From: Saccharopolyspora flava
GTDB lineage: Bacteria; Actinomycetota; Actinomycetes; Mycobacteriales; Pseudonocardiaceae
Assembly: GCF_900116135.1 (NCBI RefSeq)
Contig: NZ_FOZX01000002.1
Span: 310,001-374,000 of the forward strand
Direction: 5' to 3'
Length of the DNA: 64,000 nucleotides
In this document: positions 16,796 through 25,400 of the stretch, piece after piece
How the letters are laid out: each line of letters starts with the position of its first letter
Position numbering within the stretch: the first letter of the stretch is position 1
Made by a program: the position numbers and the translations under genes
The notes under the pieces: generated by a model
What the model saw: the letters and a program-made list of their open reading frames with translations, nothing else
The model's database searches: none
What the model was told of the DNA's origin: nothing

Positions 16796-17677
16796 GTGAC
16801 CGCGATCCGCGAGAGCCAGAGCGCTTCGACTACCGGCAATGGTGCGCCCCAATGGGGTGCGCGCTCCGCGTTCAGCACCCTCGGGGTGCCGCTGTGGGGC
16901 GCCGTGTTGCTGGCTGCCGTCCCGACCGCGATCGGCACCTTGCTGGACACCCTCATCTGGAAACAGCCCGGGTACATCTTCAAGACGGCCTTCTTCCTGG
17001 GTTGTCTCGCCGCGGTCCTGCTGGTGCAGCGGCGCAGCGTCTTCGGTCCGATGGTGCAGCCACCGCTCGTCCTCGGCATCGTGATGCCGGTTCTGGTGCT
17101 CATCACCGGCGCCGGGAGCACCTCCGGCGCGGGCATCGCGGGCAAGGCGCTGTCGGTCGCGCGTCCGCTCATCACCAGCTTCCCGATCATGGCCGGGGCC
17201 ACCGCGGTCGCGCTCGGCATCGGTCTGCTGCGGATGTTCGTGACGCAGAAGGCCGAGCCCGACGAGGACTTCGACCTCGGCGTCGACCCGGACGCCAAGA
17301 CGAAGAAGGCCCGGCCGGTCCCGCCGCCGCGCAAGAAGCCGGCCCGCGACGACGAACCGCGCAAGCGCCCCCAGGACCGCAAGCCGCCCGAAGACCGCAA
17401 GCGAGGCGGCGACGCGCGCAGGTCCCGCGACGAGGGTCGCGGCGGCGAGCGCCGCGCCGACGGCAGGCAGCAGCCGCGCGGCACCGGTCCGCGCGAAGCC
17501 CAGGGCCGTCCGAAGGGCGACGCCCCGCGCCGCGACGTCCCCCCGGCCGGACGGCCGCCGCGCCCGGCCAACGACCCGCGCGCGGGAGGCCCCCGTCCGC
17601 CCCGTCAGGGCGCCCCAGGACGGCCGCGGCCCCCGGAACCGCCGCCCGGCCGCCGGCCGCGCCGCCCGGGCCCCTGA
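16796..17677 (+). CDS. membrane protein with basic Arg/Pro-rich tail (DUF6542-like)
   Basis: Function unknown. Residues 30-150 contain about four hydrophobic segments (GVPLWGAVLLAAVP, FKTAFFLGCLAAVLLV, LVLGIVMPVLVLITG, ITSFPIMAGATAVALGIGLL). After an acidic stretch (EPDEDFDLGVDPD) the last ~125 residues are almost only Arg, Pro, Gly, Lys and Asp, presumably a disordered cytoplasmic tail that could bind nucleic acid or membrane phospholipid. The architecture resembles DUF6542 proteins of Pseudonocardiaceae, from memory. GTG at 16796 gives 293 aa; a TTG at 16787 is an alternative. Convergent with ispH. Confidence 0.72.
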   Translation: MTAIRESQSASTTGNGAPQWGARSAFSTLGVPLWGAVLLAAVPTAIGTLLDTLIWKQPGYIFKTAFFLGCLAAVLLVQRRSVFGPMVQPPLVLGIVMPVLVLITGAGSTSGAGIAGKALSVARPLITSFPIMAGATAVALGIGLLRMFVTQKAEPDEDFDLGVDPDAKTKKARPVPPPRKKPARDDEPRKRPQDRKPPEDRKRGGDARRSRDEGRGGERRADGRQQPRGTGPREAQGRPKGDAPRRDVPPAGRPPRPANDPRAGGPRPPRQGAPGRPRPPEPPPGRRPRRPGP

Positions 17678-17685
17678 GAGACGCG

Positions 17686-17725
17686 AAAAAGCCGCCCGGC
17701 TCCGAACTCCGGAGCCGGGCGGCTT
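17686..17725. terminator. terminator between convergent DUF6542 and ispH genes
   Basis: Perfect 16-bp stem AAGCCGCCCGGCTCCG / CGGAGCCGGGCGGCTT (17689-17725). On the minus strand it is followed by TTT and serves ispH; on the plus strand it can also stop the upstream gene. Confidence 0.85.
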
Positions 17726-17740
17726 CTCGTCGGGATCAGG

Positions 17741-18781
17741 TCAGCGGACCGACTTGGGGCTGGCGTTCTCGTCGAGGTCCTTGCGCAGCTCGCGGGGCAG
17801 CGCGAAGGTGACCTTCTCGTTGGCCGTCGTGACCTCCTCGACGTCACCCCAGCCGCGCTCGGCGAGGTGGTCCAGGACCTGCAGCACCAGCACGTCCGGC
17901 ACCGAGGCGCCGCTGGTGACGCCGACCGTGGTCACGCCCTCCAGCCAGGAGTCCTCGATCTGCGAGGCGTAGTCGATCAGGTGCGAGGCCGACGCACCGG
18001 CCTGCAGCGCCACCTCGACCAGCCGCTTGGAGTTCGAGGAGTTCTGCGAGCCGACCACGATGACCAGGTCGCACTGCGGGGCCATCACCTTCACCGCCTG
18101 CTGGCGGTTGGAGGTGGCGTAGCAGATGTCGTCGCTCGGCGGGGCCTGCAGCGTCGGGAACTTCTCGGTGAGCTGGTCGACCCGCTCCATCGTCTCGTCG
18201 ACGCTGAGGGTGGTCTGCGACAGCCAGACGACCTTGTTCGGGTCGCGGACCTCCACCTTGTCGACGTCCTCGGGCTTGTCTACCAGCTGCACGCGCTCGG
18301 GCGCCTCACCGGCGGTGCCCTCGACCTCCTCGTGGCCCTCGTGGCCGATCAGCAGGATGTCGTAGTCGTCGCGCGCGAAGCGGTTGACCTCCTTGTGCAC
18401 CTTCGTCACCAGCGGGCAGGTGGCGTCGATGGTGCGGAGGTTGCGCTCCTCGGCCTCCTGGTGGACGGCCGGGGACACGCCGTGCGCGGAGAACACCACG
18501 AGAGCGCCCTCCGGCACCTCGTCGGTCTTGTCGACGAAGATCACGCCGCGCTCGGTCAGGGTGTCCACCACGTGCCGGTTGTGCACGATCTCCTTGCGGA
18601 CGTAGACCGGCGGGCCGTAGGTCTCCAGCGCCTTCTCGACGGTGATGACAGCGCGGTCCACCCCCGCGCAGTAGCCGCGGGGCTTGGCCAGCAGGACCCG
18701 CTTGGTCCGGCCGGCGTCGTCAACGGTGTCGGTGCCAACGGGGTCGGTGTCGAGGTCGCGGGCCTCGGGCGTGCTCGTCAT
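17741..18781 (-). CDS. ispH: 4-hydroxy-3-methylbut-2-enyl diphosphate reductase IspH
   Basis: Last enzyme of the MEP isoprenoid pathway, an Fe-S reductase making IPP and DMAPP from HMBPP in the cytoplasm. The three cluster Cys lie in [22 protein letters not shown] and [11 protein letters not shown]; His residues are in VHNRHVV and FSAHGVSP. 346 aa. ATG at 18781 ([13 protein letters not shown]) is chosen over an in-frame start at 18841; the N-terminal ~28 residues before [11 protein letters not shown] are variable in actinobacteria. It is divergent from the lipid-droplet-like gene, as I recall for Rv1110/Rv1109c. Confidence 0.95.
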   Translation of the reverse strand: MTSTPEARDLDTDPVGTDTVDDAGRTKRVLLAKPRGYCAGVDRAVITVEKALETYGPPVYVRKEIVHNRHVVDTLTERGVIFVDKTDEVPEGALVVFSAHGVSPAVHQEAEERNLRTIDATCPLVTKVHKEVNRFARDDYDILLIGHEGHEEVEGTAGEAPERVQLVDKPEDVDKVEVRDPNKVVWLSQTTLSVDETMERVDQLTEKFPTLQAPPSDDICYATSNRQQAVKVMAPQCDLVIVVGSQNSSNSKRLVEVALQAGASASHLIDYASQIEDSWLEGVTTVGVTSGASVPDVLVLQVLDHLAERGWGDVEEVTTANEKVTFALPRELRKDLDENASPKSVR

Positions 18782-18956
18782 GCCATCAAGGGTACGGATC
18801 CGCGCCGTCCCGCTCCGCCGCCGGTCGTGGCACGCTGTCACTCCATCGAGGGGCGTATTCGTGCTCCTCCGGACGCCGGGCCGGACCTATTCCCGGGGTC
18901 ACATTCCGGGGCCGAAGTGATGGCCTGGCGACCGCTTCTGGGGCAGGCTTGGGCCC

Positions 18957-19415
18957 ATGTCAGAGTTCCCCCTGCCGGTGCGGGTGGCCGCCGGTCTGGC
19001 CGCGACCGCCGTCGAACAGGCCCGCGCGCTGCCCGCGACGCTGCTCGGCCTGCCCGTGACCGTGGCCAGCCAGACGCTGCAGGCCTCGATGCGCGTCCAG
19101 CAGCACATCACCGAGCTCGCGATCAAGGGCGACGAGGCGCTGTCGGTGCTGCGCACGCCCGAGGAGCAGCCGGAGTGGGCCGTCTTCGACGAGGACACCA
19201 TCCCGGAACCCGCGCCCGCCCCGGAGCCGGAGCCGGGGACGAACTCGCTGATCGCCGACTACGACGAGCTGAGCCTGCCCCAGCTGCGGGGTCGCCTGCG
19301 CTCGTTCACCGAGGACGATCTCGCCGAGCTGCTCGCCCATGAGGAGAGCACCGCGCAGCGCCCGGACTACCTCCGGATGCTGCGCAACCGCCTCACCCGC
19401 CTGCGCGAGCAGTAG
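18957..19415 (+). CDS. lipid droplet-associated-like protein (Rv1109c family)
   Basis: 152-aa cytoplasmic protein. The N-terminal 70 residues are an amphipathic, Ala/Leu-rich helical region (VRVAAGLAATAVEQARALPATLLGLP) of the sort that coats lipid surfaces; a Pro/Glu-rich linker (EPAPAPEPEPG) follows, and a C-terminal domain contains LIADYDELSLPQLRGRLRSF and LLAHEESTAQRP, a short helical module. Position between ispH and xseA matches Rv1109c, whose family is annotated as lipid droplet-associated. Function is inferred from synteny and composition only. ATG at 18957. Confidence 0.75.
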   Translation: MSEFPLPVRVAAGLAATAVEQARALPATLLGLPVTVASQTLQASMRVQQHITELAIKGDEALSVLRTPEEQPEWAVFDEDTIPEPAPAPEPEPGTNSLIADYDELSLPQLRGRLRSFTEDDLAELLAHEESTAQRPDYLRMLRNRLTRLREQ

Positions 19416-19493
19416 CGAGCGACGAGGTCCGCGTCCCCTCGTCGCTTGCGCCACCGAGCACAATGAGCTCGGGAACGATCCTGAGGAGGAACG

Positions 19494-20717
19494 CTGACTT
19501 CGCCGACTAGTGCCGAGGAGCCGTGGCCGGTTCGGACCGTGGCGCGCAAGATCGCCGACTGGATCAACCGGCTCGGGCAGATCTGGGTCGAGGGGCAGAT
19601 CACCCAGATCTCGATGCGGCCCGGCGCCCAGACGGCGTTCCTGACCCTGCGCGACCCCTCCGCCGACGTGTCGCTGACGCTGACCTGCGCGTCGTCGCTG
19701 CTGCGCAAGATGGACCCGCCGCTGACCGACGGCAGCCGGGTCGTGGTGCACGGCAAGCCGACGTTCTTCGTCGGCCGCGGCACGCTGAGCCTGCGGGTCG
19801 ACGAGATCCGGGCCGTCGGCATCGGCGAGCTGCTCGCCCGCATCGAACGGCTGCGCCAGCTGCTCAAGGCCGAGGGCCTGTTCGACCCGGCCCGCAAGCG
19901 GCCGCTGCCGTTCCTGCCGAACCGGGTCGGGCTGATCACCGGCCGGGCCTCCGCCGCCGAGCACGACGTGCTCACCAACGCGCAGCTGCGCTGGCCGAAC
20001 GTGCAGTTCGAGGTCCGCAACGTCGCCGTGCAGGGCACCAGCGCGGTGCCGCAGATCCTGCCCGCGCTGGAGGAGCTCGACCGGATGCCCGAGGTCGACG
20101 TGATCGTGCTGGCGCGCGGCGGCGGCAGCGTCGAGGACCTGCTGCCGTTCTCCGACGAAGCGCTGTGCCGGGCGGTGGCGGCCTGCACGACCCCGGTGGT
20201 CAGCGCGATCGGGCACGAACCGGACTCGCCGCTGCTCGACCACGTCGCCGATGTGCGCTGTTCCACACCGACCGGTGCCGGCAAGCGCGTGGTGCCCGAC
20301 GTCGCCGAGGAGACCCAGCGCATCGGCCAGCTCCGGGACCGGGCGCGGCGGGCGCTGCACGGGTGGGTCGATCGCGAGCGCAGGCTGCTCGACCAGCTGC
20401 GCAGCCGTCCGGCGCTGGCCGACCCGCACAAGCCGCTGCAGCAGCGCGCCGAGCAGGTCGCGCAGCTGCGCGATCGCTCCCGGCGGGCGATGAGCGCGGT
20501 CCTCACCGCGGAGGGACATGCGCTGAGCGCGACTCGATCACGCTTGACGACCTTGGGACCTGCGGCCACTCTGGCTCGTGGATACGCGATCGTGCAGCGC
20601 ATCGAGGACACCGACGAGGTCGACGGCGTGCTGCGCTCCGTCGACGACGCGCCCGCGGGAACCCGGTTGCGGGTGCGGGTCGCCGACGGCGCGATCCAGG
20701 CCGTCGTACCGGACTGA
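19494..20717 (+). CDS. xseA: exodeoxyribonuclease VII large subunit XseA (CTG start)
   Basis: Catalytic subunit of ExoVII, which degrades single-stranded DNA from both ends in mismatch repair and damage tolerance. The OB-fold N-terminal domain ([14 protein letters not shown]) is followed by the catalytic domain with [32 protein letters not shown] and [11 protein letters not shown], then a coiled coil. The first ATG/GTG in frame (19539) would cut into the conserved N-terminus [18 protein letters not shown]; the only candidate upstream before a stop at 19482 is CTG at 19494, four nt after AGGAGG (19484-19489). I therefore annotate a CTG start, 407 aa. Confidence 0.88.
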   Translation: MTSPTSAEEPWPVRTVARKIADWINRLGQIWVEGQITQISMRPGAQTAFLTLRDPSADVSLTLTCASSLLRKMDPPLTDGSRVVVHGKPTFFVGRGTLSLRVDEIRAVGIGELLARIERLRQLLKAEGLFDPARKRPLPFLPNRVGLITGRASAAEHDVLTNAQLRWPNVQFEVRNVAVQGTSAVPQILPALEELDRMPEVDVIVLARGGGSVEDLLPFSDEALCRAVAACTTPVVSAIGHEPDSPLLDHVADVRCSTPTGAGKRVVPDVAEETQRIGQLRDRARRALHGWVDRERRLLDQLRSRPALADPHKPLQQRAEQVAQLRDRSRRAMSAVLTAEGHALSATRSRLTTLGPAATLARGYAIVQRIEDTDEVDGVLRSVDDAPAGTRLRVRVADGAIQAVVPD

Positions 20718-20731
20718 CCAAGGACTTCCAC

Positions 20732-21127
20732 GTGCACCCCAAGCAGGAGCCCTCGTTCCTCCCCCTCACCGTGGGCGCGGCGCGCAGCCGAGAACGGGCG
20801 GGTGAGGTCCGGCGCTGCGCCGAGACGGCCGACGTCACGGCCGAGGGCACCTGGGAGGCGCTGCTCGGCGGGTGCGACTCGGCCGACCGCAAGGACCTGC
20901 CGGGGCGGCTGCGCGCCCTCATCGACGCGACCTCCGACTACGTCGGCCCCGCCTGGTGGGAGACGTCGGCCCACCGACGTAGGGTCGCGGAGGCCCAGTT
21001 GCGCATCAACGACGCGGTGCGCGAGGGCGACGGTGCCGAGTTCGCGGAAGCGTTCGTCGGCTACGACCAGGCGATCGCCACCGCGGTGGTGTCCGTGCGA
21101 GCGAATGTGGAGAGCCCCGCCCCGTGA
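20732..21127 (+). CDS. hypothetical protein between xseA and xseB
   Basis: 131-aa protein I do not recognise. It starts at GTG 20732 (VHPKQEPSFLPL) 14 nt after the xseA stop; its TGA overlaps the xseB GTG as GTGA, so it is translated within the operon. The sequence is mostly helical and charged: an N-terminal AARSRERAGEVRRCAETADV, a central YVGPAWWETSAHRRRV with a double Trp, and FAEAFVGYDQAIATAVVSV near the end. No signal peptide or membrane segment. Its place inside an ExoVII operon suggests a co-regulated or accessory role, which is inference. A start further upstream would run into xseA. Confidence 0.72.
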   Translation: MHPKQEPSFLPLTVGAARSRERAGEVRRCAETADVTAEGTWEALLGGCDSADRKDLPGRLRALIDATSDYVGPAWWETSAHRRRVAEAQLRINDAVREGDGAEFAEAFVGYDQAIATAVVSVRANVESPAP

Positions 21128-21378
21128 CCGAGAACCAGCCCGACGAGCACTTCGACCCCGTCGCCGAGCACCCGGAGGTCGCCGAGCTCGGCTACGAGGC
21201 CGCCCGCGACCAGCTGGCCGAGGTCGTCAAGCAGCTGGAGGCCGGTGGCCTGTCGCTGGAGGACTCGCTGGCCCTGTGGGAGAAGGGCGAGGCCCTGGCC
21301 GCGGTCTGCGAACGTCACCTCGCCGGAGCGCGCGAGCGCGTGGACCGCGCCCTGGCCTCCGTCGAGGACGAGGCCTGA
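21124..21378 (+). CDS. xseB: exodeoxyribonuclease VII small subunit XseB
   Basis: Small helical subunit that packs along the XseA coiled coil. Core residues LGYEAARDQLAEVVKQLEAG, LSLEDSLALWEKGEAL and CERHLAGARERVDRAL match the family. 84 aa is usual. GTG at 21124 overlaps the preceding 131-aa gene by 4 nt. The acidic N-terminal 20 residues (ENQPDEHFDPVAEHPE) are a variable extension. Confidence 0.94.
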   Translation: MTENQPDEHFDPVAEHPEVAELGYEAARDQLAEVVKQLEAGGLSLEDSLALWEKGEALAAVCERHLAGARERVDRALASVEDEA

Positions 21379-21379
21379 C

Positions 21380-21973
21380 TCAACCCACCTTCGGGGCCGT
21401 CAGGGCCGCTTCGGCGAGGGTGCGGAACTCGGGTTCGGTGGCGTTGCCGGTGATGAGCAGGCGGACGCCGTCGCGCTCGCTCACCCACGCCTGCTCGTCG
21501 CGCACGCCCTGGTAGCGGACCCACTGGTGGCCGCCGACCTCGGTCGTGCCGAGCGCGTGCGGCGGCTGCCGCGTCTCGCCGGTGACCAGCTCCTCCTCGG
21601 CTGCGGTCGACTGGGCCAGGCGCAGGTAGCGCGCCTCGCCGGTCAGCCAGCCGACCCGGACGACCTCGGTATGCGAGGGCAGCGTGGCGCTGTTGCTGGA
21701 GTTGGCGCGCCAGGTGCCGGGCAGCTTCGGGTCGACGATCGGGAAGTCCACCCCGGCGGCCGCGTCGCGCAGCTCGGCCGGGACGTCGACGGTGGGGACC
21801 GATCCGCTGTCCACGGTGGGCCCGTTCGGGGTGAACGAGCACTGCGTGAACAGGCCTGCGATGCCGAACGAGACCAGCACCAACGGCAGGATGGCGAAGA
21901 TCATCGCCGACATCGTCCGCGGCGGGCGGGACGGAGCCGGTTGCTGGTTGCGGGGTTCAGCCACGCCACCCAT
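21380..21973 (-). CDS. DUF4245-like secreted/membrane protein (Rv1100 family)
   Basis: 197-aa protein of unknown function. The N-terminus is cytoplasmic and Pro-rich (AEPRNQQPAPSRPPR), then one membrane helix (MSAMIFAILPLVLVSFGIAG), then an extracytoplasmic domain with VDFPIVDPKLPGTWRANS, TEVVRVGWLTGEARYLRL, WVRYQGVRDEQAWVSERDG and RLLITGNATEPEF, characteristic of DUF4245. It is divergent from glpX, matching my memory of Rv1100/Rv1099c. ATG 21973 is used; GTG at 21964 is possible. Its stop lies one nt from the xseB stop, so the genes converge with almost no spacer. Confidence 0.82.
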   Translation of the reverse strand: MGGVAEPRNQQPAPSRPPRTMSAMIFAILPLVLVSFGIAGLFTQCSFTPNGPTVDSGSVPTVDVPAELRDAAAGVDFPIVDPKLPGTWRANSSNSATLPSHTEVVRVGWLTGEARYLRLAQSTAAEEELVTGETRQPPHALGTTEVGGHQWVRYQGVRDEQAWVSERDGVRLLITGNATEPEFRTLAEAALTAPKVG

Positions 21974-22149
21974 GCTCTCACCAGCGGCACCGCAGCTCAC
22001 CGGGCAGGGCCGGAGGGAGTGGGCTGCCCCACGCGAGCGATCCCCGAACCCCGATGATCTGGGAAGATCGCTGCCAACATGCCTGGGCGCGGGGCGTTTT
22101 CCCGCCGGACTCGGGCGGTACCGACGATGCCTGACCACGGGGAGGCGCG

Positions 22150-23160
22150 ATGACGCAACGACACCCGGAAGCACCCGATCGCAACCTGGCGATGGAACTC
22201 GTCCGCGTGACCGAGGCCGCCGCGATGGCCGGCGGCCGCTGGGTGGGCCGCGGCGACAAGAACGCCGGTGACGGGGCCGCGGTGGACGCCATGCGCAAGC
22301 TCATCGGCACCGTGTCGATGCGCGGCACGGTCGTCATCGGTGAGGGCGAGAAGGACGAAGCCCCGATGCTCTACAACGGCGAGCAGGTCGGCAACGGGGA
22401 AGGCCCCGAGGTCGACGTCGCCGTGGACCCCATCGACGGGACGACGCTGCTCAGCAAGGGCATGCCGAACGCGCTGGCGGTGCTGGCGGTGTCCGAGCGC
22501 GGCACCATGTTCGACCCGTCCGCGGTGTTCTACATGGAGAAGATGGCGGTCGGCCCGGAGGCCGCGGGCGTCATCGACATCAGCGCCCCGATCGCCGAGA
22601 ACGTGCGCCGGGTCGCCAAGGCCAAGCAGGTCGACGTCGCCGACGTGACCGTGTGCGTGCTGGACCGACCGCGGCACGAGCAGATCGTCAAGGAGGTCCG
22701 CGAGGCCGGCGCCCGCGTGCAGTTCATCTCCGACGGCGACGTGGCGGGCGCGATCGCCGCGGCCCGCCCGAACAGCGGCGTGGACATGCTGCTGGGCATC
22801 GGCGGCACGCCCGAGGGCATCATCGCCGCCTGCGCGCTCAAGTGCCTCGACGGCGAGATCCAGGGCCGGCTGTGGCCGCGCGACGACGAGGAGCGCGCGA
22901 AGCTGCGCGAGGCCGGGCACGACCCGAACCAGGTGCTGACCACGTCGGACCTGGTGCGCGGCGACAACATGTTCTTCGTGGCCACCGGCATCACCGACGG
23001 CGCGCTGCTGCGCGGCGTGCACTACCGCGCCGACCGCTGCACCACGCAGTCCATCGTGATGCGGTCCAAGTCGGGCACGACGCGCGTCGTCGACGCCTCG
23101 CACAAGCTCACCAAGCTGCGCGAGTACGCCGATGTGGACCTCGGCGAGGCTGACGAGTAG
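22150..23160 (+). CDS. glpX: class II fructose-1,6-bisphosphatase GlpX
   Basis: Hydrolyses fructose 1,6-bisphosphate to fructose 6-phosphate, the committed gluconeogenic step. Metal/substrate motifs are [41 protein letters not shown] and [12 protein letters not shown]. 336 aa is standard for GlpX. ATG at 22150 is preceded by GGGGAGGCG. A strong intrinsic terminator follows at 23210-23250. Confidence 0.96.
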   Translation: MTQRHPEAPDRNLAMELVRVTEAAAMAGGRWVGRGDKNAGDGAAVDAMRKLIGTVSMRGTVVIGEGEKDEAPMLYNGEQVGNGEGPEVDVAVDPIDGTTLLSKGMPNALAVLAVSERGTMFDPSAVFYMEKMAVGPEAAGVIDISAPIAENVRRVAKAKQVDVADVTVCVLDRPRHEQIVKEVREAGARVQFISDGDVAGAIAAARPNSGVDMLLGIGGTPEGIIAACALKCLDGEIQGRLWPRDDEERAKLREAGHDPNQVLTTSDLVRGDNMFFVATGITDGALLRGVHYRADRCTTQSIVMRSKSGTTRVVDASHKLTKLREYADVDLGEADE

Positions 23161-23209
23161 TCGACTCCACCGGGAAAGGCGGCAAAAACCCCTGACCCGA
23201 CCGCGATCA

Positions 23210-23250
23210 GGGCGGTGACCTGCGGGTTGTCCGCCGGTCACCGCCCTTTT
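23210..23250 (+). terminator. glpX terminator
   Basis: GGGCGGTGACC (23210-23220) pairs perfectly with GGTCACCGCCC (23236-23246), followed by TTTT. It is 49 nt after the glpX stop. Confidence 0.9.
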
Positions 23251-23357
23251 CGCGCCCTGCCTACGACCTTCGTGGGTACGACCCGGTGATCAGCGCGATT
23301 AGCGTCAGCGGCCAGCCGGCCTTCGGAGCCGGGGAACCACGGAGGATTCGACACCCC

Positions 23358-24104
23358 ATGCGCATTCGTTCGGTTCTCATCTCCGCGGTCGCCGCGGTCA
23401 GCGCCGTGGGCGCGCTGAGCATGCCCGCCGTCGCGGCCGGTGACGACGTCGACCCGATGATCATCGGTGGTCACGACGCGACCGAGACCTACTCGTTCAT
23501 GGTCTCCCTGCAGCAGCAGGGCAGCCACATCTGCGGTGGCGCGCTGATCAAGCCGGACTGGGTGGTGACGGCCGCGCACTGCGTGCAGAGCGGTGGTGAC
23601 TTCACGGTCCGCGTCGGCAGCAACGACAACACCACCGGCGGCGAGGAAGCCGCGGTGACCAAGACCCAGATCCACGACACCGCCGACCTCGCGCTGATCC
23701 AGCTGGACAAGCCGCTGAGCGCGGCCCCGATCAAGGTCGCCGCCGAGTCGGGTGCGACCGGCACCCCGACCCGCATCATCGGCTGGGGCCAGACCTGCCC
23801 GGAGACCGGCTGCGGTGAGGTGCCGACGAACCTGCAGGAGCTCGACACCAGCATCGTCGACGACTCCGGCTGCCAGGGCATCGACGGCGCGGGCGAGATC
23901 TGCACCGACAACCCGGGCGGCGACTCCGGTGCCTGCTACGGCGACTCGGGCGGCCCGCAGATCAAGGGCACCGAGGGCAACTGGGAGCTGATCGGCGCCA
24001 CGAGCCGCTCCGGCAACGGCAACTCCACCTGCGCCACCGGCCCGTCGATCTACACCGACGTCACGGCCTTCGCCGACTGGATCACCACCACCACCGGCGC
24101 CTGA
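23358..24104 (+). CDS. secreted S1-family serine protease, copy 1
   Basis: Chymotrypsin-fold protease exported by the Sec route. Signal peptide of ~29 residues (MRIRSVLISAVAAVSAVGAL, ending AVAA), short propeptide GDDVDPM, then mature IIGGHDATETYS. Catalytic His in VTAAHC, Asp in TADLALIQLD and Ser in CYGDSGGPQ are present, with paired Cys. The residue six before the Ser is Gly, not Asp, so true trypsin specificity (Arg/Lys) is doubtful. 248 aa. ATG 23358 with GGAGG at 23341. A paralogue lies at 25401-26174 across a flavin reductase gene. Confidence 0.92.
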   Translation: MRIRSVLISAVAAVSAVGALSMPAVAAGDDVDPMIIGGHDATETYSFMVSLQQQGSHICGGALIKPDWVVTAAHCVQSGGDFTVRVGSNDNTTGGEEAAVTKTQIHDTADLALIQLDKPLSAAPIKVAAESGATGTPTRIIGWGQTCPETGCGEVPTNLQELDTSIVDDSGCQGIDGAGEICTDNPGGDSGACYGDSGGPQIKGTEGNWELIGATSRSGNGNSTCATGPSIYTDVTAFADWITTTTGA

Positions 24105-24117
24105 TCCACCCCGGACG

Positions 24118-24153
24118 CGGCACCCGGAGACCCCCACGTCCCGGGTGCCGTTT
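24118..24153 (+). terminator. terminator of protease copy 1
   Basis: CGGCACCCGG (24118-24127) pairs with CCGGGTGCCG (24141-24150), followed by TTT; 13 nt after the stop codon. Confidence 0.75.
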
Positions 24154-24175
24154 CACGTCCGGGTCACCAGGTGAC

Positions 24176-24238
24176 GGTTTTAGCCATAATTGACCGGGCA
24201 AAAGGGACATCGATCATGGGTGATTATGGCTAAAACTG
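24176..24238. repeat. dispersed inverted-repeat element, copy 3
   Basis: Perfect 14-bp arms GTTTTAGCCATAAT (24177-24190) and ATTATGGCTAAAAC (24223-24236). The arms match copy 1; the interior has diverged (CCGGGCAAAAGGGACATCG). It sits between the protease terminator and the convergent ferredoxin reductase-like gene. Confidence 0.8.
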
Positions 24239-24254
24239 CCCCCAGGTGACGCCC

Positions 24255-25226
24255 TCAGCCCAGGTTCGAGGAGTGGCCGGGGAAGAGGTGGGCGTCGGGG
24301 TTGAGCTCGACGGCGATGTTGTTCACCGCGGTGGCGGCCTCCCCGAAACCCGTCGCGATGAGCTTGACCTTCCCCGGGTACGACGCGACGTCCCCGGCCG
24401 CGTAGACGCGGGAGCGGCTGGTGCGCATCGTCGTGTCGACCAGGACGGACCGCTTCTCCAGGTCCAGCCCCCAGGCCTCGATCGGCCCGAGGTCGGCGGT
24501 GAACCCCAGCGCCGCGACGACGGTGTCGGCCGGGAGCACCCGCCGCTCGCCGCCGACGTCGATCTCCACCTCGCTGAGACCGCCGTCGTCGCCCCGGATC
24601 TCGGCGACCTCGGCGGGCACGATCAGCGGCACCCCCAGCTCCTCGACCTTGGCGACCAGCCCGGCGTGCGCGCGGAACCGGGTGCGGCGGTGCACCAGCG
24701 TCACGCTGCGCGCGACCGGCTGCAGCGCCAGCGCCCAGTCGAACGCGGAGTCCCCGCCGCCGACGACGACCACGTCGTGCCCGGCGTGCGCGGACAGCTC
24801 GGGGATGAAGTGCACGACTCCCCTGCCGGCCCACTCGTCCCCGGCGGGCAGCGGTCGCGGGGTGAACTCGCCGATCCCGGCGGTGATCAGCACCGCCCCG
24901 GCGCGCACCCGCTCCCCCTCGCCGACGTCGACCAGCAGCCCGCCGTCCACATCGGACAGCGACAGCGCGGGACGTCCCAGCAGGTAGCGCGGGCCGTACT
25001 GGCCGGCCTGCTCGACCAGCGCGGCGATCAGGTCGCGCCCGCGGATCTCCGGGAACCCGGCCACGTCGAAGATCATCTTCTCCGGGTACATCGCGGTCAC
25101 CTGACCGCCGGGCTCGGGCAGCGCGTCGACCAGCGCCACCGACAGCCCCCGGAACCCGGCGTAGTAGGCCGCGTACAGCCCCGTCGGGCCCGCGCCCACC
25201 ACCAGCAGATCGACCTCGTGCGCCAT
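24255..25226 (-). CDS. NAD(P)/FAD-dependent oxidoreductase, ferredoxin-NADP reductase type 2-like
   Basis: Flavoprotein of the thioredoxin-reductase-like FNR group. The FAD-binding motif GAGPTGLYAAYYAGFRG and PEPGGQVTAMYP are at the N-terminus, the NAD(P) site VVVVGGGDSAFDWAL in the middle, and the C-terminal FAD motif VYAAGDVASYPGKVKLIATG. There is no CxxC redox pair, which separates it from thioredoxin reductase and supports ferredoxin/flavodoxin reduction. 323 aa. ATG 25226 directly precedes the first beta strand. Lies between two paralogous protease genes; no functional link is evident. Confidence 0.88.
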   Translation of the reverse strand: MAHEVDLLVVGAGPTGLYAAYYAGFRGLSVALVDALPEPGGQVTAMYPEKMIFDVAGFPEIRGRDLIAALVEQAGQYGPRYLLGRPALSLSDVDGGLLVDVGEGERVRAGAVLITAGIGEFTPRPLPAGDEWAGRGVVHFIPELSAHAGHDVVVVGGGDSAFDWALALQPVARSVTLVHRRTRFRAHAGLVAKVEELGVPLIVPAEVAEIRGDDGGLSEVEIDVGGERRVLPADTVVAALGFTADLGPIEAWGLDLEKRSVLVDTTMRTSRSRVYAAGDVASYPGKVKLIATGFGEAATAVNNIAVELNPDAHLFPGHSSNLG

Positions 25227-25400
25227 CTCGGCATCCCGTCGCCGGCTCTGTGATTCCGATCTCAGGCTAGTCCGCCGCGGCACCGCACTCACACCCCTGC
25301 GCTGATCGGCGCAATCCGCTGCGGCGCACGGCGGTACCTGGTGCTGCACCTCACCCCTAACTTCCCCCGAAAGGGGATCACGTCGGGGAGGGGAATCTCT

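Noticed and set aside
24255-25226. Flavoprotein as thioredoxin reductase
   Set aside because: No CxxC redox motif in the NAD(P)-binding half.
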